A DNA stretch of 61,634 bases from JAUWMV01 sp964562425 (GTDB taxonomy: Bacteria > UBP14 > UBA6098 > B30-G16). The position numbers were made by a program, and so were the translations under genes. Positions 47,832 through 57,950 of the stretch are shown piece after piece; position 1 is the stretch's first letter; the number at the start of each line of letters is the position of its first letter. The stretch covers positions 1 to 61,634 of the forward strand of contig CAZLTJ010000001.1 in NCBI GenBank assembly GCA_964562425.1, given 5' to 3'. The notes beneath the pieces are model-generated. The model saw only the letters and a program-made list of their open reading frames with translations. It was not told the DNA's origin and searched no databases.

Positions 47832-48270
47832 ATTGATTCCCCCTTTTTATTATACAAAAAATTAAATATTAGAATTTTTATTTCAAAGATTTAATTAAAT
47901 TATTTTTAGTAATTAAGAAGTCATTCTCTTCTTATAAAGATTTAAATAACTTTACAATGCAAAATTTTTTAGTAATTCTCGAATTTTAATCTGCTTCGAC
48001 AATATATATGTACCAATTGATTATCCTAATAGACGCATTACACGATGCTAATGTTTTTTCTGAATTAAATTCATTTCAATTGAATCTTAACTAAAAGTCT
48101 GCACATATGTGGATACTATTCGATCAACTTCTCTTATAGATTGCTTTGAATTATATAAATTTTAATATTGAACCTAACGAATATGTAATTGAACGCGGAC
48201 TTAAATACTGTATATTTTTCTTGTTACTTTTATAATATTCCATAAAATCCTGAGAAAGAAAGGAGTGGAA
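47832..48270. promoter_or_regulatory. Divergent intergenic region with palindromes
   Basis: 439 bases between the LVIVD gene and lysS with no supported gene; a 62-codon minus frame is not coding-like and overlaps lysS. A perfect 7-bp inverted repeat TAAGAAG/CTTCTTA sits at 47924-47944. Three palindromes follow: TGAATTAAATTCA (48061-48073), TTCAATTGAA (48075-48084) and CACATATGTG (48102-48111). A perfect TATAAT at 48231-48236 is a likely lysS -10 element, though its -35 is weak. No T-box is seen. Confidence 0.4.
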
Positions 48271-49746
48271 ATGAGTACGGAAACCAATCCACCAAATGAA
48301 CGAACCGTCCGACTTAATAAATTGCATCAATTGTCTCAAATGGGCATAGATTCATATCCTGCTCGAGCAAAATCGGATATGACTCTAAAAAGTCTTCTCG
48401 AAAAGTTTGAGGAGTTTATCAAATCTAAAAAAACTATAACGGTTTGTGGTAGAGTTATCTCAAAGAGACTTCATGGAAAGAGTGCTTTTGCTCACATTAA
48501 GGATTGTTCTGCATCCTTTCAAATATATGCTAAGCTTGACCTAATTGGTGAAGATAAGTATAACCTGTTTAAAAAAATGATTGATGTAGGAGATTTCTTA
48601 CAGATAACCGGCACGCTATTTAGAACTCGAACAGAAGAGGAAACTATTCTAATCGAAGACCTGAAATTGCTTTCAAAAGCATTATTACCACTTCCTGAAA
48701 AGTGGCATGGGTTAGTAGACGAAGATAAGCGAATCAGATATCGCTATCTCGATATGTTAATGGATTCCGAAGTGAAAGAGAGATTTATAACCCGAGCAAA
48801 AATTACATCCACTATACGCAATTATTTAGATTCACTGGGATATATGGAGGTAGAGACTCCAATATTGCAACGCCTATATGGCGGAGCTTTTGCAAAGCCA
48901 TTTGAAACGCACCACAATGCTATGGATATGAAATTATATCTCAGAATAGCCACCGAACTATATTTGAAACGAGTAATTATAGGTGGAATAGACAAAGTTT
49001 ATGAAATCGGTAAGGATTTTCGCAACGAGGGTATTGACAGGATGCATAATCCTGAGTTCACAATGATTGAGATATATCAAGCATTCGCAGATTATAACGA
49101 TATGATGGATTTGACAGAAAACCTTGTTAAATACATCGCTGAAAAAACCATTGGAACTCTAAAAATAAATTATCAGGGAACTACAACTGAACTCACAAAA
49201 CCATTTGCAAGAATTTCTTTTTGGGAAATTATTGAAAAAAGAACTGGAAGAAATTTCAGGAACGCCACAAGAAATCAACTAACAACTTATCTTACTGAGC
49301 AACATATCGAATTTGACCCAAAGGCTTCTGATTACGTACTTGTGGATGAAATATTCAAAGAGCGAGTAGAACGCACTCTTATTGAACCTACATTTATAAT
49401 AGATTATCCATTAGAATTGTCACCTTTGGCAAAGAGAAAGTCAGGAACAAAGAGTATTGTTGAGAGATTCGAGTTTTTCTGGTATGGTTTCGAGATTGCC
49501 AACGCATTCACAGAGCTTAACGATCCAATCGATCAACGTGCACGTTTTGAAGAGCAGATGAAACTTCGAGCAAAAGGCAACTTAGAGGCACAGGTTATGG
49601 ATGAGGATTTCCTCACTGCGATAGAGCATGGAATGCCACCTACAGCAGGTATGGGAATGGGCATTGACCGTATAGTTATGATATTAACTAATACCTATTC
49701 CCTTAAAGATGTAATTTTATTTCCATTACAAAAACCGCTAAAATAG
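48271..49746 (+). CDS. lysS: Lysyl-tRNA synthetase (class II)
   Basis: A 491-residue class II synthetase: OB-fold anticodon-binding domain (about 45-150), motif 1 near RARITSTIRNYLDSLGYMEVETPILQ, motif 2 FRNEGIDRMHNPEF, motif 3 GMGMGIDRIVM. It charges tRNA-Lys. The ATG at 48271 is chosen over the in-frame GTG two codons earlier because AGGAG lies 5 bases upstream. Length is normal. A clear terminator follows the stop. Confidence 0.98.
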   Translation: MSTETNPPNERTVRLNKLHQLSQMGIDSYPARAKSDMTLKSLLEKFEEFIKSKKTITVCGRVISKRLHGKSAFAHIKDCSASFQIYAKLDLIGEDKYNLFKKMIDVGDFLQITGTLFRTRTEEETILIEDLKLLSKALLPLPEKWHGLVDEDKRIRYRYLDMLMDSEVKERFITRAKITSTIRNYLDSLGYMEVETPILQRLYGGAFAKPFETHHNAMDMKLYLRIATELYLKRVIIGGIDKVYEIGKDFRNEGIDRMHNPEFTMIEIYQAFADYNDMMDLTENLVKYIAEKTIGTLKINYQGTTTELTKPFARISFWEIIEKRTGRNFRNATRNQLTTYLTEQHIEFDPKASDYVLVDEIFKERVERTLIEPTFIIDYPLELSPLAKRKSGTKSIVERFEFFWYGFEIANAFTELNDPIDQRARFEEQMKLRAKGNLEAQVMDEDFLTAIEHGMPPTAGMGMGIDRIVMILTNTYSLKDVILFPLQKPLK

Positions 49747-49772
49747 ACTAAATTAGATTCCTCTAATAAAGT

Positions 49773-49799
49773 AGGGCAGGTTTATTCCTGCCCTTTTCT
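49773..49799 (+). terminator. Rho-independent terminator of lysS
   Basis: An 8-bp stem AGGGCAGG/CCTGCCCT with a 6-base loop (49773-49794) followed by a T-rich tract, 26 bases after the lysS stop. Confidence 0.88.
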
Positions 49800-49905
49800 A
49801 TTGAATAAAGTTATGAGAAAATAAATTATAGTATTAAGTTTTGTTATCGTTAGATGTTGGCAATGTAGGTGGCTGTTCTGAATCTATATCCGGTTTCGAT
49901 TGAAT

Positions 49906-50400
49906 TTATTCTGGTGGAAACTGTTGTGTCGGTTTTATATCCGTCTCAGCTTTCTTTTTTTTAAAAATTAATGCATAAATCAAACCACCTAATCCCATTA
50001 ATATTGGAAAAGTTATCATGCTTATTCCCAGTTGAATACCGAAATTTAATAATGGTGAGCTTACTAACTCATATATCAACTCTAAAGTTTCAGGGGGTAG
50101 ATTAAACGGTCCGGTCTCAAAGCCTTTATAGATAGCATCAAGTGCAGCATCAGGTCTGATAATCATCATGAGTGTATTAAGTATAGTATAAAGTATAGAT
50201 GACCAAATACCAGCAAATAATCCAGAAAGGAAACCGCTTCCAGAAGTTATTAAACCTATATCATTCCTAACTAAATGTGCAGCAAAGAATCCCCCTGCAA
50301 GAAGCCATAAACAACAACAGGAATTGACAAAAGGTATTGCTGAAAGTAATGCTACAATACTACCAGCTATCAAAGCAGAAGATATATATTGCTTACTCAC
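49906..50400 (-). CDS. Small integral membrane protein, unknown family
   Basis: 164 residues with four likely membrane helices (about 8-25, 27-45, 58-80 and 118-142), a CCCLWLLAGG segment and a short charged tail. It resembles DUF4199/DUF5518-type small membrane proteins only in general layout. It starts 2 bases after the stop of the branching enzyme gene, so the two are probably co-translated. No function can be assigned. Confidence 0.7.
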   Translation of the reverse strand: MSKQYISSALIAGSIVALLSAIPFVNSCCCLWLLAGGFFAAHLVRNDIGLITSGSGFLSGLFAGIWSSILYTILNTLMMIIRPDAALDAIYKGFETGPFNLPPETLELIYELVSSPLLNFGIQLGISMITFPILMGLGGLIYALIFKKKKAETDIKPTQQFPPE

Positions 50401-50402
50401 AA

Positions 50403-52130
50403 TTACTCCTTTTCTTCAAAGTTTAAATTGCTATCAGCCCAAAGAGTAGGATCTAATTCAGGAAAGATATCATCCTGAAGTTCAATAAGTTCGAATTCTC
50501 GCCACATCCCGCTGGAAGGTTGCCCACCACTCATAAGAATATCTGCGATTTTTTTTATTTCGTTAAATTTTTCCCAATGGAACGAAACCCTATTTTCAGC
50601 ATAATCCCTTGCAGACCAGGTGCTTATTAAGAATTGCCAATCTGAGGATTCTAGCAGTAAAAGCTCTCTCCCAAGTTGTGAAAGAACCCTATGAAGCCCG
50701 TCATCATTCCTTCTATCTTCAAACTTATTCGCAAATTCAACCATGATCTTTTCGGCTTCATATATTTTTTCCCATGTCCATTCAGTCCAGCTATTAAGCC
50801 ATATGTAATGAAAACCACCCTGACCCCACGAACCCTCAGGAAGTTCAACAACTTCACCTGGCGGAAATTTCTCCAGGAATTCCCATCCACAAGACATTTC
50901 AAGAGTTTCGTTTTTAGCTATATTTTGGGCAACCTCAAGAAGCCATCTAGGACCCTCAAACCACCAATGCCCGAATAGTTCTGTATCGAAAGGTGCAGTG
51001 ATTATAGGAGGTTGATTAAGATTAGCAGCGTTTTCTCTGATTATCTCGGAACACAACTGTACAAAATGATATCCTTGTTCTGCAATAACATTAGGGATCC
51101 ATTCCGGTCTATAAATATTTTTATCTGCAAGGTCAGCATTAGCATCCGTAACTCGCCAGTATCTGTGTCCACCCGGGAAATGCTTTTTATGGAAATCCAA
51201 ATAAGCTGGATTTCCAGGATAACCCCATTCACCACTCCAAACCTGCAAACCAGATTTTGGGTCGCGAACAAAGAAAGGAGTTGCATATTTACCATTAGTA
51301 GAACTACAAAGGTAAGGCTTATATGGCGATCGAGGCACTTCCTCGCGGGGAACATATTGGGATTCAAATTGCGACCACAATTTTTTCAAAGCTTCAAATC
51401 TATCTATATATACACCAGTTGCCTTTCCCCCTTTCAGCAAATGCGAATCTACAACGAAAAATCGAATATCTAAGTTATAAAGAAACTGTTCTATACCTTT
51501 TCTTAGTCGTGGTGTCTTGTCGTTCCCCACAGGAGGTATCCATTCATATCCAGGTCTATATGCAGCTTCCGGAAGCCATATGCCCTTTGGATCCACGCCG
51601 AAATGCCTTTTATGCACTTTCTTCGCAACCGCAATCTGTGCATAAATGGAATTATCTGTTCCTAAAAGTGGCAGGTAACCGTGTGTCGCAGCACAGGTTA
51701 TTATCTCAATAAACTCCGAATCCTGCCACCGTCGGAATTCAGAAACTATATCTCCCTGAATTGATTCAAAGAATCTTAGCACATCTGTATAAAATTTTTC
51801 CCACATATTGGCAAGATTAAGTCTCTGAATATCGCTAATCTCATTGAAATATTTCTTATCATTTTCTGCAGAAGAAATCTTCATTTTCAGATACTCAGAA
51901 AATTGCTCAGAGAAGGAAGGATGGGATAGTTGTTCTAGTAAAACTGGGGATATTCCAATTGTGAATTTTAATGGTGTGCCTAACTGTTTAGATTTATGAA
52001 GATTTTGCAATAAGGGTATGTATGTTTCTGCCGAGGCTTCGAAAATCCAGTCTGCACCATGAGGCCATCGACCATGGGAAAGAACAAATGGAAGATGAGA
52101 ATGCAACACGAACTGTAAGAAACCTGTCAT
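50403..52130 (-). CDS. GH57 family 1,4-alpha-glucan branching enzyme
   Basis: 575 residues of GH57 type: HSHLPF at 10-15, the nucleophile region GIWLPEAAY (Glu188) and the acid/base region APFDTELFGHWW (Asp382), followed by the DUF1957 C-terminal domain with the conserved WSGEWGYPG and GGFHYIWLNSW segments. Both catalytic residues match the position of those in the Thermococcus enzyme. It makes alpha-1,6 branches in glycogen. No glycogen synthase or phosphorylase is in the window. A CGGAG lies 10 bases before the ATG. Confidence 0.93.
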   Translation of the reverse strand: MTGFLQFVLHSHLPFVLSHGRWPHGADWIFEASAETYIPLLQNLHKSKQLGTPLKFTIGISPVLLEQLSHPSFSEQFSEYLKMKISSAENDKKYFNEISDIQRLNLANMWEKFYTDVLRFFESIQGDIVSEFRRWQDSEFIEIITCAATHGYLPLLGTDNSIYAQIAVAKKVHKRHFGVDPKGIWLPEAAYRPGYEWIPPVGNDKTPRLRKGIEQFLYNLDIRFFVVDSHLLKGGKATGVYIDRFEALKKLWSQFESQYVPREEVPRSPYKPYLCSSTNGKYATPFFVRDPKSGLQVWSGEWGYPGNPAYLDFHKKHFPGGHRYWRVTDANADLADKNIYRPEWIPNVIAEQGYHFVQLCSEIIRENAANLNQPPIITAPFDTELFGHWWFEGPRWLLEVAQNIAKNETLEMSCGWEFLEKFPPGEVVELPEGSWGQGGFHYIWLNSWTEWTWEKIYEAEKIMVEFANKFEDRRNDDGLHRVLSQLGRELLLLESSDWQFLISTWSARDYAENRVSFHWEKFNEIKKIADILMSGGQPSSGMWREFELIELQDDIFPELDPTLWADSNLNFEEKE

Positions 52131-52261
52131 ATTATTTAACTCCGTTATTTATGCTTCCAAAACCGATTAGTATAACCAATTTCGAAATAATTTCTGTTTG
52201 AAAATTGTAACTTAATTTATAATAACTATATCTCAATTGTAATTCCAATAAACAAAAAATC

Positions 52262-52939
52262 TTAGCTTCCAAAAATTGCAGTTCCTATTCGCAAAATAGT
52301 AGCCTCATATTCGATTGCAATAGACCAATCCTGCGACATACCCATGGACAATTCAGGTAACTCAATTCCATGCAAACTTAAATCATTGCGCAATACCCTA
52401 AGTGCTCCAAAGCTCTTTTCAATAGGTTTACATTGGTGAGTTAACGGAGCCACAGTCATCAAACCCTTCAAATTTAGATTTTCGTAGTTGTCAATTATTT
52501 TACGTACAAATTCAATACAATTACTGAGAGGAATTCCCTGCTTACTGCTTTCATTGCTTGTTTTAACTTCGATAAGAATGTCTTGAGTGATTGATTTAAT
52601 CTTAGCACGAGAATTGAGAGCATTTGCAATTTCCAATGAATCAATGGTATGAATTAAAACGAACCTGTCAAGAATTTTGTTAATCTTATTTTTCTGCAAT
52701 CGACCAATAAAATGCCATCTAATGTCATCTGGCAGTTGTTCTATTTTAGGTAGCACCGATTGGACATAGTTTTCTCCGAAATCTCTCTGTCCTGAATTGT
52801 AAGCTTCTCTGATATCGATTACATTTGCATGTTTAGTCACGGCAACCAGCATTATATCATCGACATTTCTGCCTAACCTCAAGGCTGTTTCCGAGATTTT
52901 TTCCCTAAGAGTATCGATTTTATATGAAATTGTATTCAT
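52262..52939 (-). CDS. yggS: YggS/PROSC family pyridoxal-phosphate-binding protein
   Basis: A 225-residue alanine-racemase-fold protein with the PLP lysine Lys36 (AVTKHANV), FGENYVQ, WHFIGRLQKNK and the SMGMSQDW phosphate-binding end. It manages cellular PLP and amino/keto acid balance, with no racemase activity. It lies 5 bases downstream of the STAND-like gene. Confidence 0.96.
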   Translation of the reverse strand: MNTISYKIDTLREKISETALRLGRNVDDIMLVAVTKHANVIDIREAYNSGQRDFGENYVQSVLPKIEQLPDDIRWHFIGRLQKNKINKILDRFVLIHTIDSLEIANALNSRAKIKSITQDILIEVKTSNESSKQGIPLSNCIEFVRKIIDNYENLNLKGLMTVAPLTHQCKPIEKSFGALRVLRNDLSLHGIELPELSMGMSQDWSIAIEYEATILRIGTAIFGS

Positions 52940-52944
52940 ATTAA

Positions 52945-55896
52945 CTATTTAATATCTCCGTCAATGAGTTCTTTAACCTGACCTAAACGATCATATAATT
53001 CTTCTGACATTTCTGCTTTCTCTAGATTTCTTATAATATCGTTCGCTGCATATTTCAATTCTTGACGATTTAAGAGAGGATATAGTGATAAAAGCAAAAG
53101 CAAATTCTCCGGTTTGGACCGCCATTGAGGTTCCGAAATTAACTCTAAGCCAAATTTGAAAAGGCCTTCTGCAATTCTAATACACCTTTTCCTCTCGTCA
53201 CCTAATAATAAGCATCCATCGAGTATAATCTTGACAGTATCATCGAATTCTTTTGCAACAACAGTGTATTCCTTTAAACTTTTTAATGCTTCAAGAAGAA
53301 GTGTATAGAGTTCTGCAGTGTGTATATACAATTCTGGTGAACTAGTTAAATTAATCAAAAGACGTCTGATTTCTATTCCTCTTTTTGCATGCTCGACTGC
53401 CAATTGATATTTTCTTTGATGCAATTCTATTCGAGTCATTTCATGATATGCGTCAGCACAAAGAGCATATATCTCTAAAAAATTCGGATTGCTGGGATTA
53501 TTTTCTATGATATTTTCGCAGAGCTTAGTACCCTCATCAAGCCACACAATCGAGTTGTCAAATTTCTCTAATCTAGCCAAAGATAATCCACCAATTATTC
53601 TAGCTTTTGCTAAATATTCAGGTTTTATTTCAGCAAGATTCCAGAGGTCAATTATTTCTACTACTTCTGTAGCGAGTTCAAGGGAATCCTTTGGGTTTCC
53701 GAGTCCACTGCATATCTCAGATTTGATTAATTTTTGTTTAAGAGAGAGTTTTCGCCATAATTTAGCCCTCCAGTGAAACATTTCCCCTAATTCTGGAAGA
53801 AGTTTTTCAAATCTTGTGGTATATTTTTGTGAAGCCTCGTATTCATCGAAATTAAGCAATAGTTTAGAATTATATAGCAAGAAATTGGCTAGGGTAATAC
53901 CAATTGTATCCACACCTGGAATTCTCCAGTTATTTTCACATATATCTTGAACTCTTTTAAGCCAATTCAAAACCTCAATTTTTGAATATATCCACAATCG
54001 TTGTTGCATAATGAAAGAGAAAATCTCAAATATTCGATTTATAATTGGAATTACTCTATATTCCGCACCACTAAGTAAACCCAATGCTAATTCTATCGCA
54101 TTTCTGGCATAATTCCAGGCTTTGTTATACTGCTCCATTCGGCAATAAATTGTACTCAAGTCTTTTAGAATTCGGATTTTTAGAAGAAGTGCTTCATCAG
54201 CCAAAGCGGTTGACATCCCAAATGTAGAGATTGTAGCCTCAACAGCTCTGCTAAGAGTAACCTCAGATTGGGTTAGATCACCCAAATTAGCTTGAGCCAT
54301 TCCTAAAATTCTGTTAGCTTCGGCTCTTAATAATACTGCTGCTGGATTTCTTCCTCCGCTATCTAAAACCATAGAGGAAAAAACGCGAAGAACATGCTCA
54401 GCAATTATTCTTGCAGATTGATTTCTTCCCGCATCAAGAAAGCACTTTGCTGAAATTAACAGATCGATAGTCTCATCATCATGTTGTCTCCAAAGTAATC
54501 TCATTCTTGCAAATTTTAGTAATTTCTCTCGATTAAATGTGGGTCTCATTATATCAAGAAGAATGTATCGATTATACAATTTGAATTCCTTATGATTGCT
54601 ATTATCTGAAACTTCATCAGCTGCATAAATTCCGTCAATAGCACTGCCCAAGTCCCATCTGGAAACGGCGTTCCGAAGATACCAGTACAACATAGGCATT
54701 CCGGAATTAAAATCTGTATTTGCATAAATTGTCAATCGATTCAACTCATCTCCATATGTCTCCTTATATCTGGGAATTCTGTTTAATATTGATAGAATCC
54801 AATTTTTTGCTCTAGGACGAATTACAAACCTCCAGGGAGTCCTGTCACGCTTTTCAATTAAATCCACAAGAGCTGGTTCACTCATAAAGAATTTAATACC
54901 CTCAGTACCACCAACAAGTTGCCGAATCACATCAAAAGACGGTCTATGTGTGGCAATTAAGGCTTCAAGAACCTTTAGAAGAGATTCATCTTTTTCAATA
55001 ATTTTTTTATATTTTATCACTCCTATAGGATAATCGATGGAAGTATAACATTGCTTGTGTTCTATTTTGTGTTGAGAAATCCGTTTTCCGATCCCAAGTG
55101 AATAAAGATAAGCTCTCCTTTCAAGAAGTGATAATGGTTCTAACGGAATTATCTCAAGGGGAATACCACCAGTAGGATAAGAATTCTTCATTGCAGTAAT
55201 AAATAAGGTTAAACTACTGTATGCCTTAACACTTAGAATATTGAAATATGTTGCTGGATTAAGATCTATATCATCCACCATAAGAACTAATCCTCGCATA
55301 CCGATATTCCTGAGAGCTTGATCAATATCTACACCGAATACTTCCCAAAGGTTCCATGCAAGCTCTTGGGGTGATTTTGCGAGGAACTTACTGCCCCAAT
55401 CACTACCCCAGATTTTTCTGAAAACATCAACACCATGCTCAACCAGAATTCTTCGCAATTCATACTCGCCCTTGGGCTTTTCTAAACAATGTAAATACTT
55501 TACACTTGACGAATATGTAGTATATCTTTCAAATTTTTCACCTCTTAGATGAGCAATTCTCCCTAATACAAATTCCGTAAGAGGAAGAATAGCTCTCCAT
55601 CTGTTTATCAGACGTGAGTAGAGAGCATCAATTGCTTTATCCCATTGAGACATGGCGGGATTACTCATTCTAAGAATAATTACAGGAACATCAACTCTGT
55701 CACGCCAGCGATAATTCAAATATTGTAAGAACCAACTTTTCCCGACGCCTTCTTCTCCAATAACTTGAATGATAGGAAGAGTTACGCCACGATGAGTGCT
55801 ATCCAAAATTTTCTCAACAATCTCAGCCTGCTCTCTGCGACCAACAAAGCGCGAAACCCATCCTGGATCGGGATATGCAATTTCTGGAAAAGCCAT
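52945..55896 (-). CDS. STAND-like P-loop NTPase with C-terminal TPR repeats
   Basis: A 983-residue protein. Residues about 18-300 form an AAA_16/NACHT-like NTPase: VGRREQ, Walker A GEEGVGKS (47-54), Walker B LVLMVDDID (203-211), and an ITAMK sensor-like segment. From about 440 to 960 the protein is helical with TPR-like repeats (AWNYARNAIELALG, QLAVEHAKRGIEIRR). This STAND layout is used in signalling switches and, in some cases, phage defence; no effector domain is visible at either end. It is 5 bases upstream of yggS. Role unknown. Confidence 0.75.
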   Translation of the reverse strand: MAFPEIAYPDPGWVSRFVGRREQAEIVEKILDSTHRGVTLPIIQVIGEEGVGKSWFLQYLNYRWRDRVDVPVIILRMSNPAMSQWDKAIDALYSRLINRWRAILPLTEFVLGRIAHLRGEKFERYTTYSSSVKYLHCLEKPKGEYELRRILVEHGVDVFRKIWGSDWGSKFLAKSPQELAWNLWEVFGVDIDQALRNIGMRGLVLMVDDIDLNPATYFNILSVKAYSSLTLFITAMKNSYPTGGIPLEIIPLEPLSLLERRAYLYSLGIGKRISQHKIEHKQCYTSIDYPIGVIKYKKIIEKDESLLKVLEALIATHRPSFDVIRQLVGGTEGIKFFMSEPALVDLIEKRDRTPWRFVIRPRAKNWILSILNRIPRYKETYGDELNRLTIYANTDFNSGMPMLYWYLRNAVSRWDLGSAIDGIYAADEVSDNSNHKEFKLYNRYILLDIMRPTFNREKLLKFARMRLLWRQHDDETIDLLISAKCFLDAGRNQSARIIAEHVLRVFSSMVLDSGGRNPAAVLLRAEANRILGMAQANLGDLTQSEVTLSRAVEATISTFGMSTALADEALLLKIRILKDLSTIYCRMEQYNKAWNYARNAIELALGLLSGAEYRVIPIINRIFEIFSFIMQQRLWIYSKIEVLNWLKRVQDICENNWRIPGVDTIGITLANFLLYNSKLLLNFDEYEASQKYTTRFEKLLPELGEMFHWRAKLWRKLSLKQKLIKSEICSGLGNPKDSLELATEVVEIIDLWNLAEIKPEYLAKARIIGGLSLARLEKFDNSIVWLDEGTKLCENIIENNPSNPNFLEIYALCADAYHEMTRIELHQRKYQLAVEHAKRGIEIRRLLINLTSSPELYIHTAELYTLLLEALKSLKEYTVVAKEFDDTVKIILDGCLLLGDERKRCIRIAEGLFKFGLELISEPQWRSKPENLLLLLSLYPLLNRQELKYAANDIIRNLEKAEMSEELYDRLGQVKELIDGDIK

Positions 55897-56071
55897 TGAT
55901 TTTACCTTTCATTGTGGACTTGCATCAAAGTATAATCACTTACAATTTCACCTCACATTTTATAATTTATGTGGGTAAAGTCTAAATTCAATAAGTTAAT
56001 ATACAACTTACAGTTTTTATCAAACATCAATAACAATGAAATACGATTGGATGTATATCAAATCAAGAAAT

Positions 56072-57436
56072 TCATTGTTCCCCAGAAAATCTGAGTTTGT
56101 TAAATACAAAACCAGATAAAAGCTTTGGATAGAAATCTGTGGATTTCTGTGGCATTCTTTCTCCGATGTCGGCAATTTTTTTTACTTCTTCAATTTTTGT
56201 GGGGTTCATGAAGAAAATTCCAATCACAGATTCATCGTTCTTAAGGTAATTGAAACCTTCTTCCTTATACCGAATGTAATATAAATTACGCTTTTCTTCC
56301 AGAGCCTTTGCATCGATTCCCAAGATATCTTCAAGTAAAAGTTTATGAAGAATAGAGGCATCGAGTCGCTTCCATTGTGCGGAAATATCTTCGGTTATGG
56401 CATTATCCATTATGGATTCATCTATTAGTGATAGAATATAGATAGAATTTCCCTTTTTAGGCATAAATACAAAAGCATGCTTTCCTTGTTGACTCATTTC
56501 CTTCATCTTAAGCATAGTGCTTTTAAATATTTCTTCTTTTTCAACTTCACTACTCCATTCAAACTCAGCAATTTCAAAGCATTTTGAAGCTTTTTGAAGG
56601 AAAGAATTAAGATTAAAGTTCTCTATACTATGTACAACACGGTGAGTAGGAAATATAACTAAACCAGGATTTTCCATAGAAACAAGTGTTATCATTCGGT
56701 TACGGAATGTCTCCATAGCACCCGACTCTGGTACGAGCCCCTTATTTACGCATTCTTGCCAATAATTAACTGCAGTTTCGTATCTATGATGTCCATCGGC
56801 AATAAAAAGCTCTTTACTATTCATAATCGCTTGAACCTTTGAAATTGTATCTATATTCGTTACAATCCAAAGATTATGATAATTACCATGATAATCCACG
56901 GCAGTATAATCAGGGTCTTTACTTTCTATTTCATTATTCAAAATCCTATCAATCTCTCTTCTTTCATCGACATATAGCATAAAAATATTACCTAACTGTG
57001 CTCTGGTATGTCGGGTGGCGTTTAATCTATCTGCTTTGGGACCTGCCATAGTTTTTTCATGAGCTTTTACACCCTTACCGGGTGGCTCAAGTTCCCCAAG
57101 AGCCACAAATCCTTGTCGAACAATGCGTTTTCCCTCAATTTCAAAAGCCTGATGATACACATAAATTGCGGGTTTCTCTTCTATATCAAAAATAGATTCG
57201 CTGAGCCAACAATTCATATATGCTAATGCTCTTGTATATTGATTGTAGTATTCATCATCAGAAGGATATCTTTTCCCTAAGAGTATTCTAACGAAATTAT
57301 TAGGATTTTTAGTATAATATTCATCTTGCATTTTTGGTTCAATCTTATCATAAGGTTGCGTAACAAGACCTGATAAATCTTTTCCAAACTTTTCTTTGGA
57401 ATATGTAACTCCTCTAAATGGATGAATCTTAGCCAC
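56072..57436 (-). CDS. DUF1015 family protein
   Basis: 454 residues matching DUF1015: N-terminal IHPFRGVTYSKEKFG and PYDKI, EKTMAGPKADR, and the conserved FIADGHHRYETAVNY. The start is GTG, supported by AAAGGAG 6 bases upstream. The family is widespread, cytoplasmic and functionally undefined, though it has been linked by context to amino-acid (serine) metabolism. It lies 64 bases after rlmH. Confidence 0.93.
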   Translation of the reverse strand: MAKIHPFRGVTYSKEKFGKDLSGLVTQPYDKIEPKMQDEYYTKNPNNFVRILLGKRYPSDDEYYNQYTRALAYMNCWLSESIFDIEEKPAIYVYHQAFEIEGKRIVRQGFVALGELEPPGKGVKAHEKTMAGPKADRLNATRHTRAQLGNIFMLYVDERREIDRILNNEIESKDPDYTAVDYHGNYHNLWIVTNIDTISKVQAIMNSKELFIADGHHRYETAVNYWQECVNKGLVPESGAMETFRNRMITLVSMENPGLVIFPTHRVVHSIENFNLNSFLQKASKCFEIAEFEWSSEVEKEEIFKSTMLKMKEMSQQGKHAFVFMPKKGNSIYILSLIDESIMDNAITEDISAQWKRLDASILHKLLLEDILGIDAKALEEKRNLYYIRYKEEGFNYLKNDESVIGIFFMNPTKIEEVKKIADIGERMPQKSTDFYPKLLSGFVFNKLRFSGEQ

Positions 57437-57500
57437 GATATCTCCTTTCTTTACATTTCAAAAAAATAAGATTGCTTTTTAATATATTCACACAAATTGC

Positions 57501-57950
57501 TCAATCCAATCGAATATTTACTCCTCTGTGATATGGCAAACCATTAATAATCGACAAACCTCTGAAAATTTGCTCAATCAAAACAAGCAAAGCAATATCA
57601 TGTTGAATTGTAATTTTACCAAAGGAAATCTTATCGTCGCAACTATTAATTATCTTTTCGGGCAATCCATTCGCATCACCTATCACAAAAACTGCATCTT
57701 TTGAGTCGAGCATTATTCTTTCCAGAAGTTTTGCCCATTGTATTGAACCTAATATTCTACCTTTTCGTGTAAGCACAATTGACTTATCAGATCTCTTATT
57801 TATAAGTCGGTCAAAGGCTTTCTTGTCATTTATGTTCTTTACTTGCATTAATTCAATCTGAGCTAAGGAAATAATTCGATTTTTCCAATGTTCAACTGCA
57901 GATTGTATCCACAACGCTGGTTTTCCAATTAAAATGATTTTAATTTTCAT
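57501..57950 (-). CDS. rlmH: 23S rRNA (pseudouridine1915-N3)-methyltransferase
   Basis: A 149-residue SPOUT methyltransferase: FVIGDANGLPE near residue 90, a trefoil-knot core, and the terminal LPYHRG. RlmH methylates pseudouridine 1915 in helix 69 of 23S rRNA using S-adenosylmethionine. The start overlaps the mnmA stop by 4 bases. Confidence 0.94.
   Translation of the reverse strand: MKIKIILIGKPALWIQSAVEHWKNRIISLAQIELMQVKNINDKKAFDRLINKRSDKSIVLTRKGRILGSIQWAKLLERIMLDSKDAVFVIGDANGLPEKIINSCDDKISFGKITIQHDIALLVLIEQIFRGLSIINGLPYHRGVNIRLD

Noticed and set aside
47832..48270. T-box riboswitch upstream of lysS
   Set aside because: No antiterminator consensus (AGGGTGGNACCGCG) or specifier stem is present.
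48151..48339. 62-codon minus frame across the lysS start
   Set aside because: It overlaps the lysS coding start and has no ribosome site or domain.
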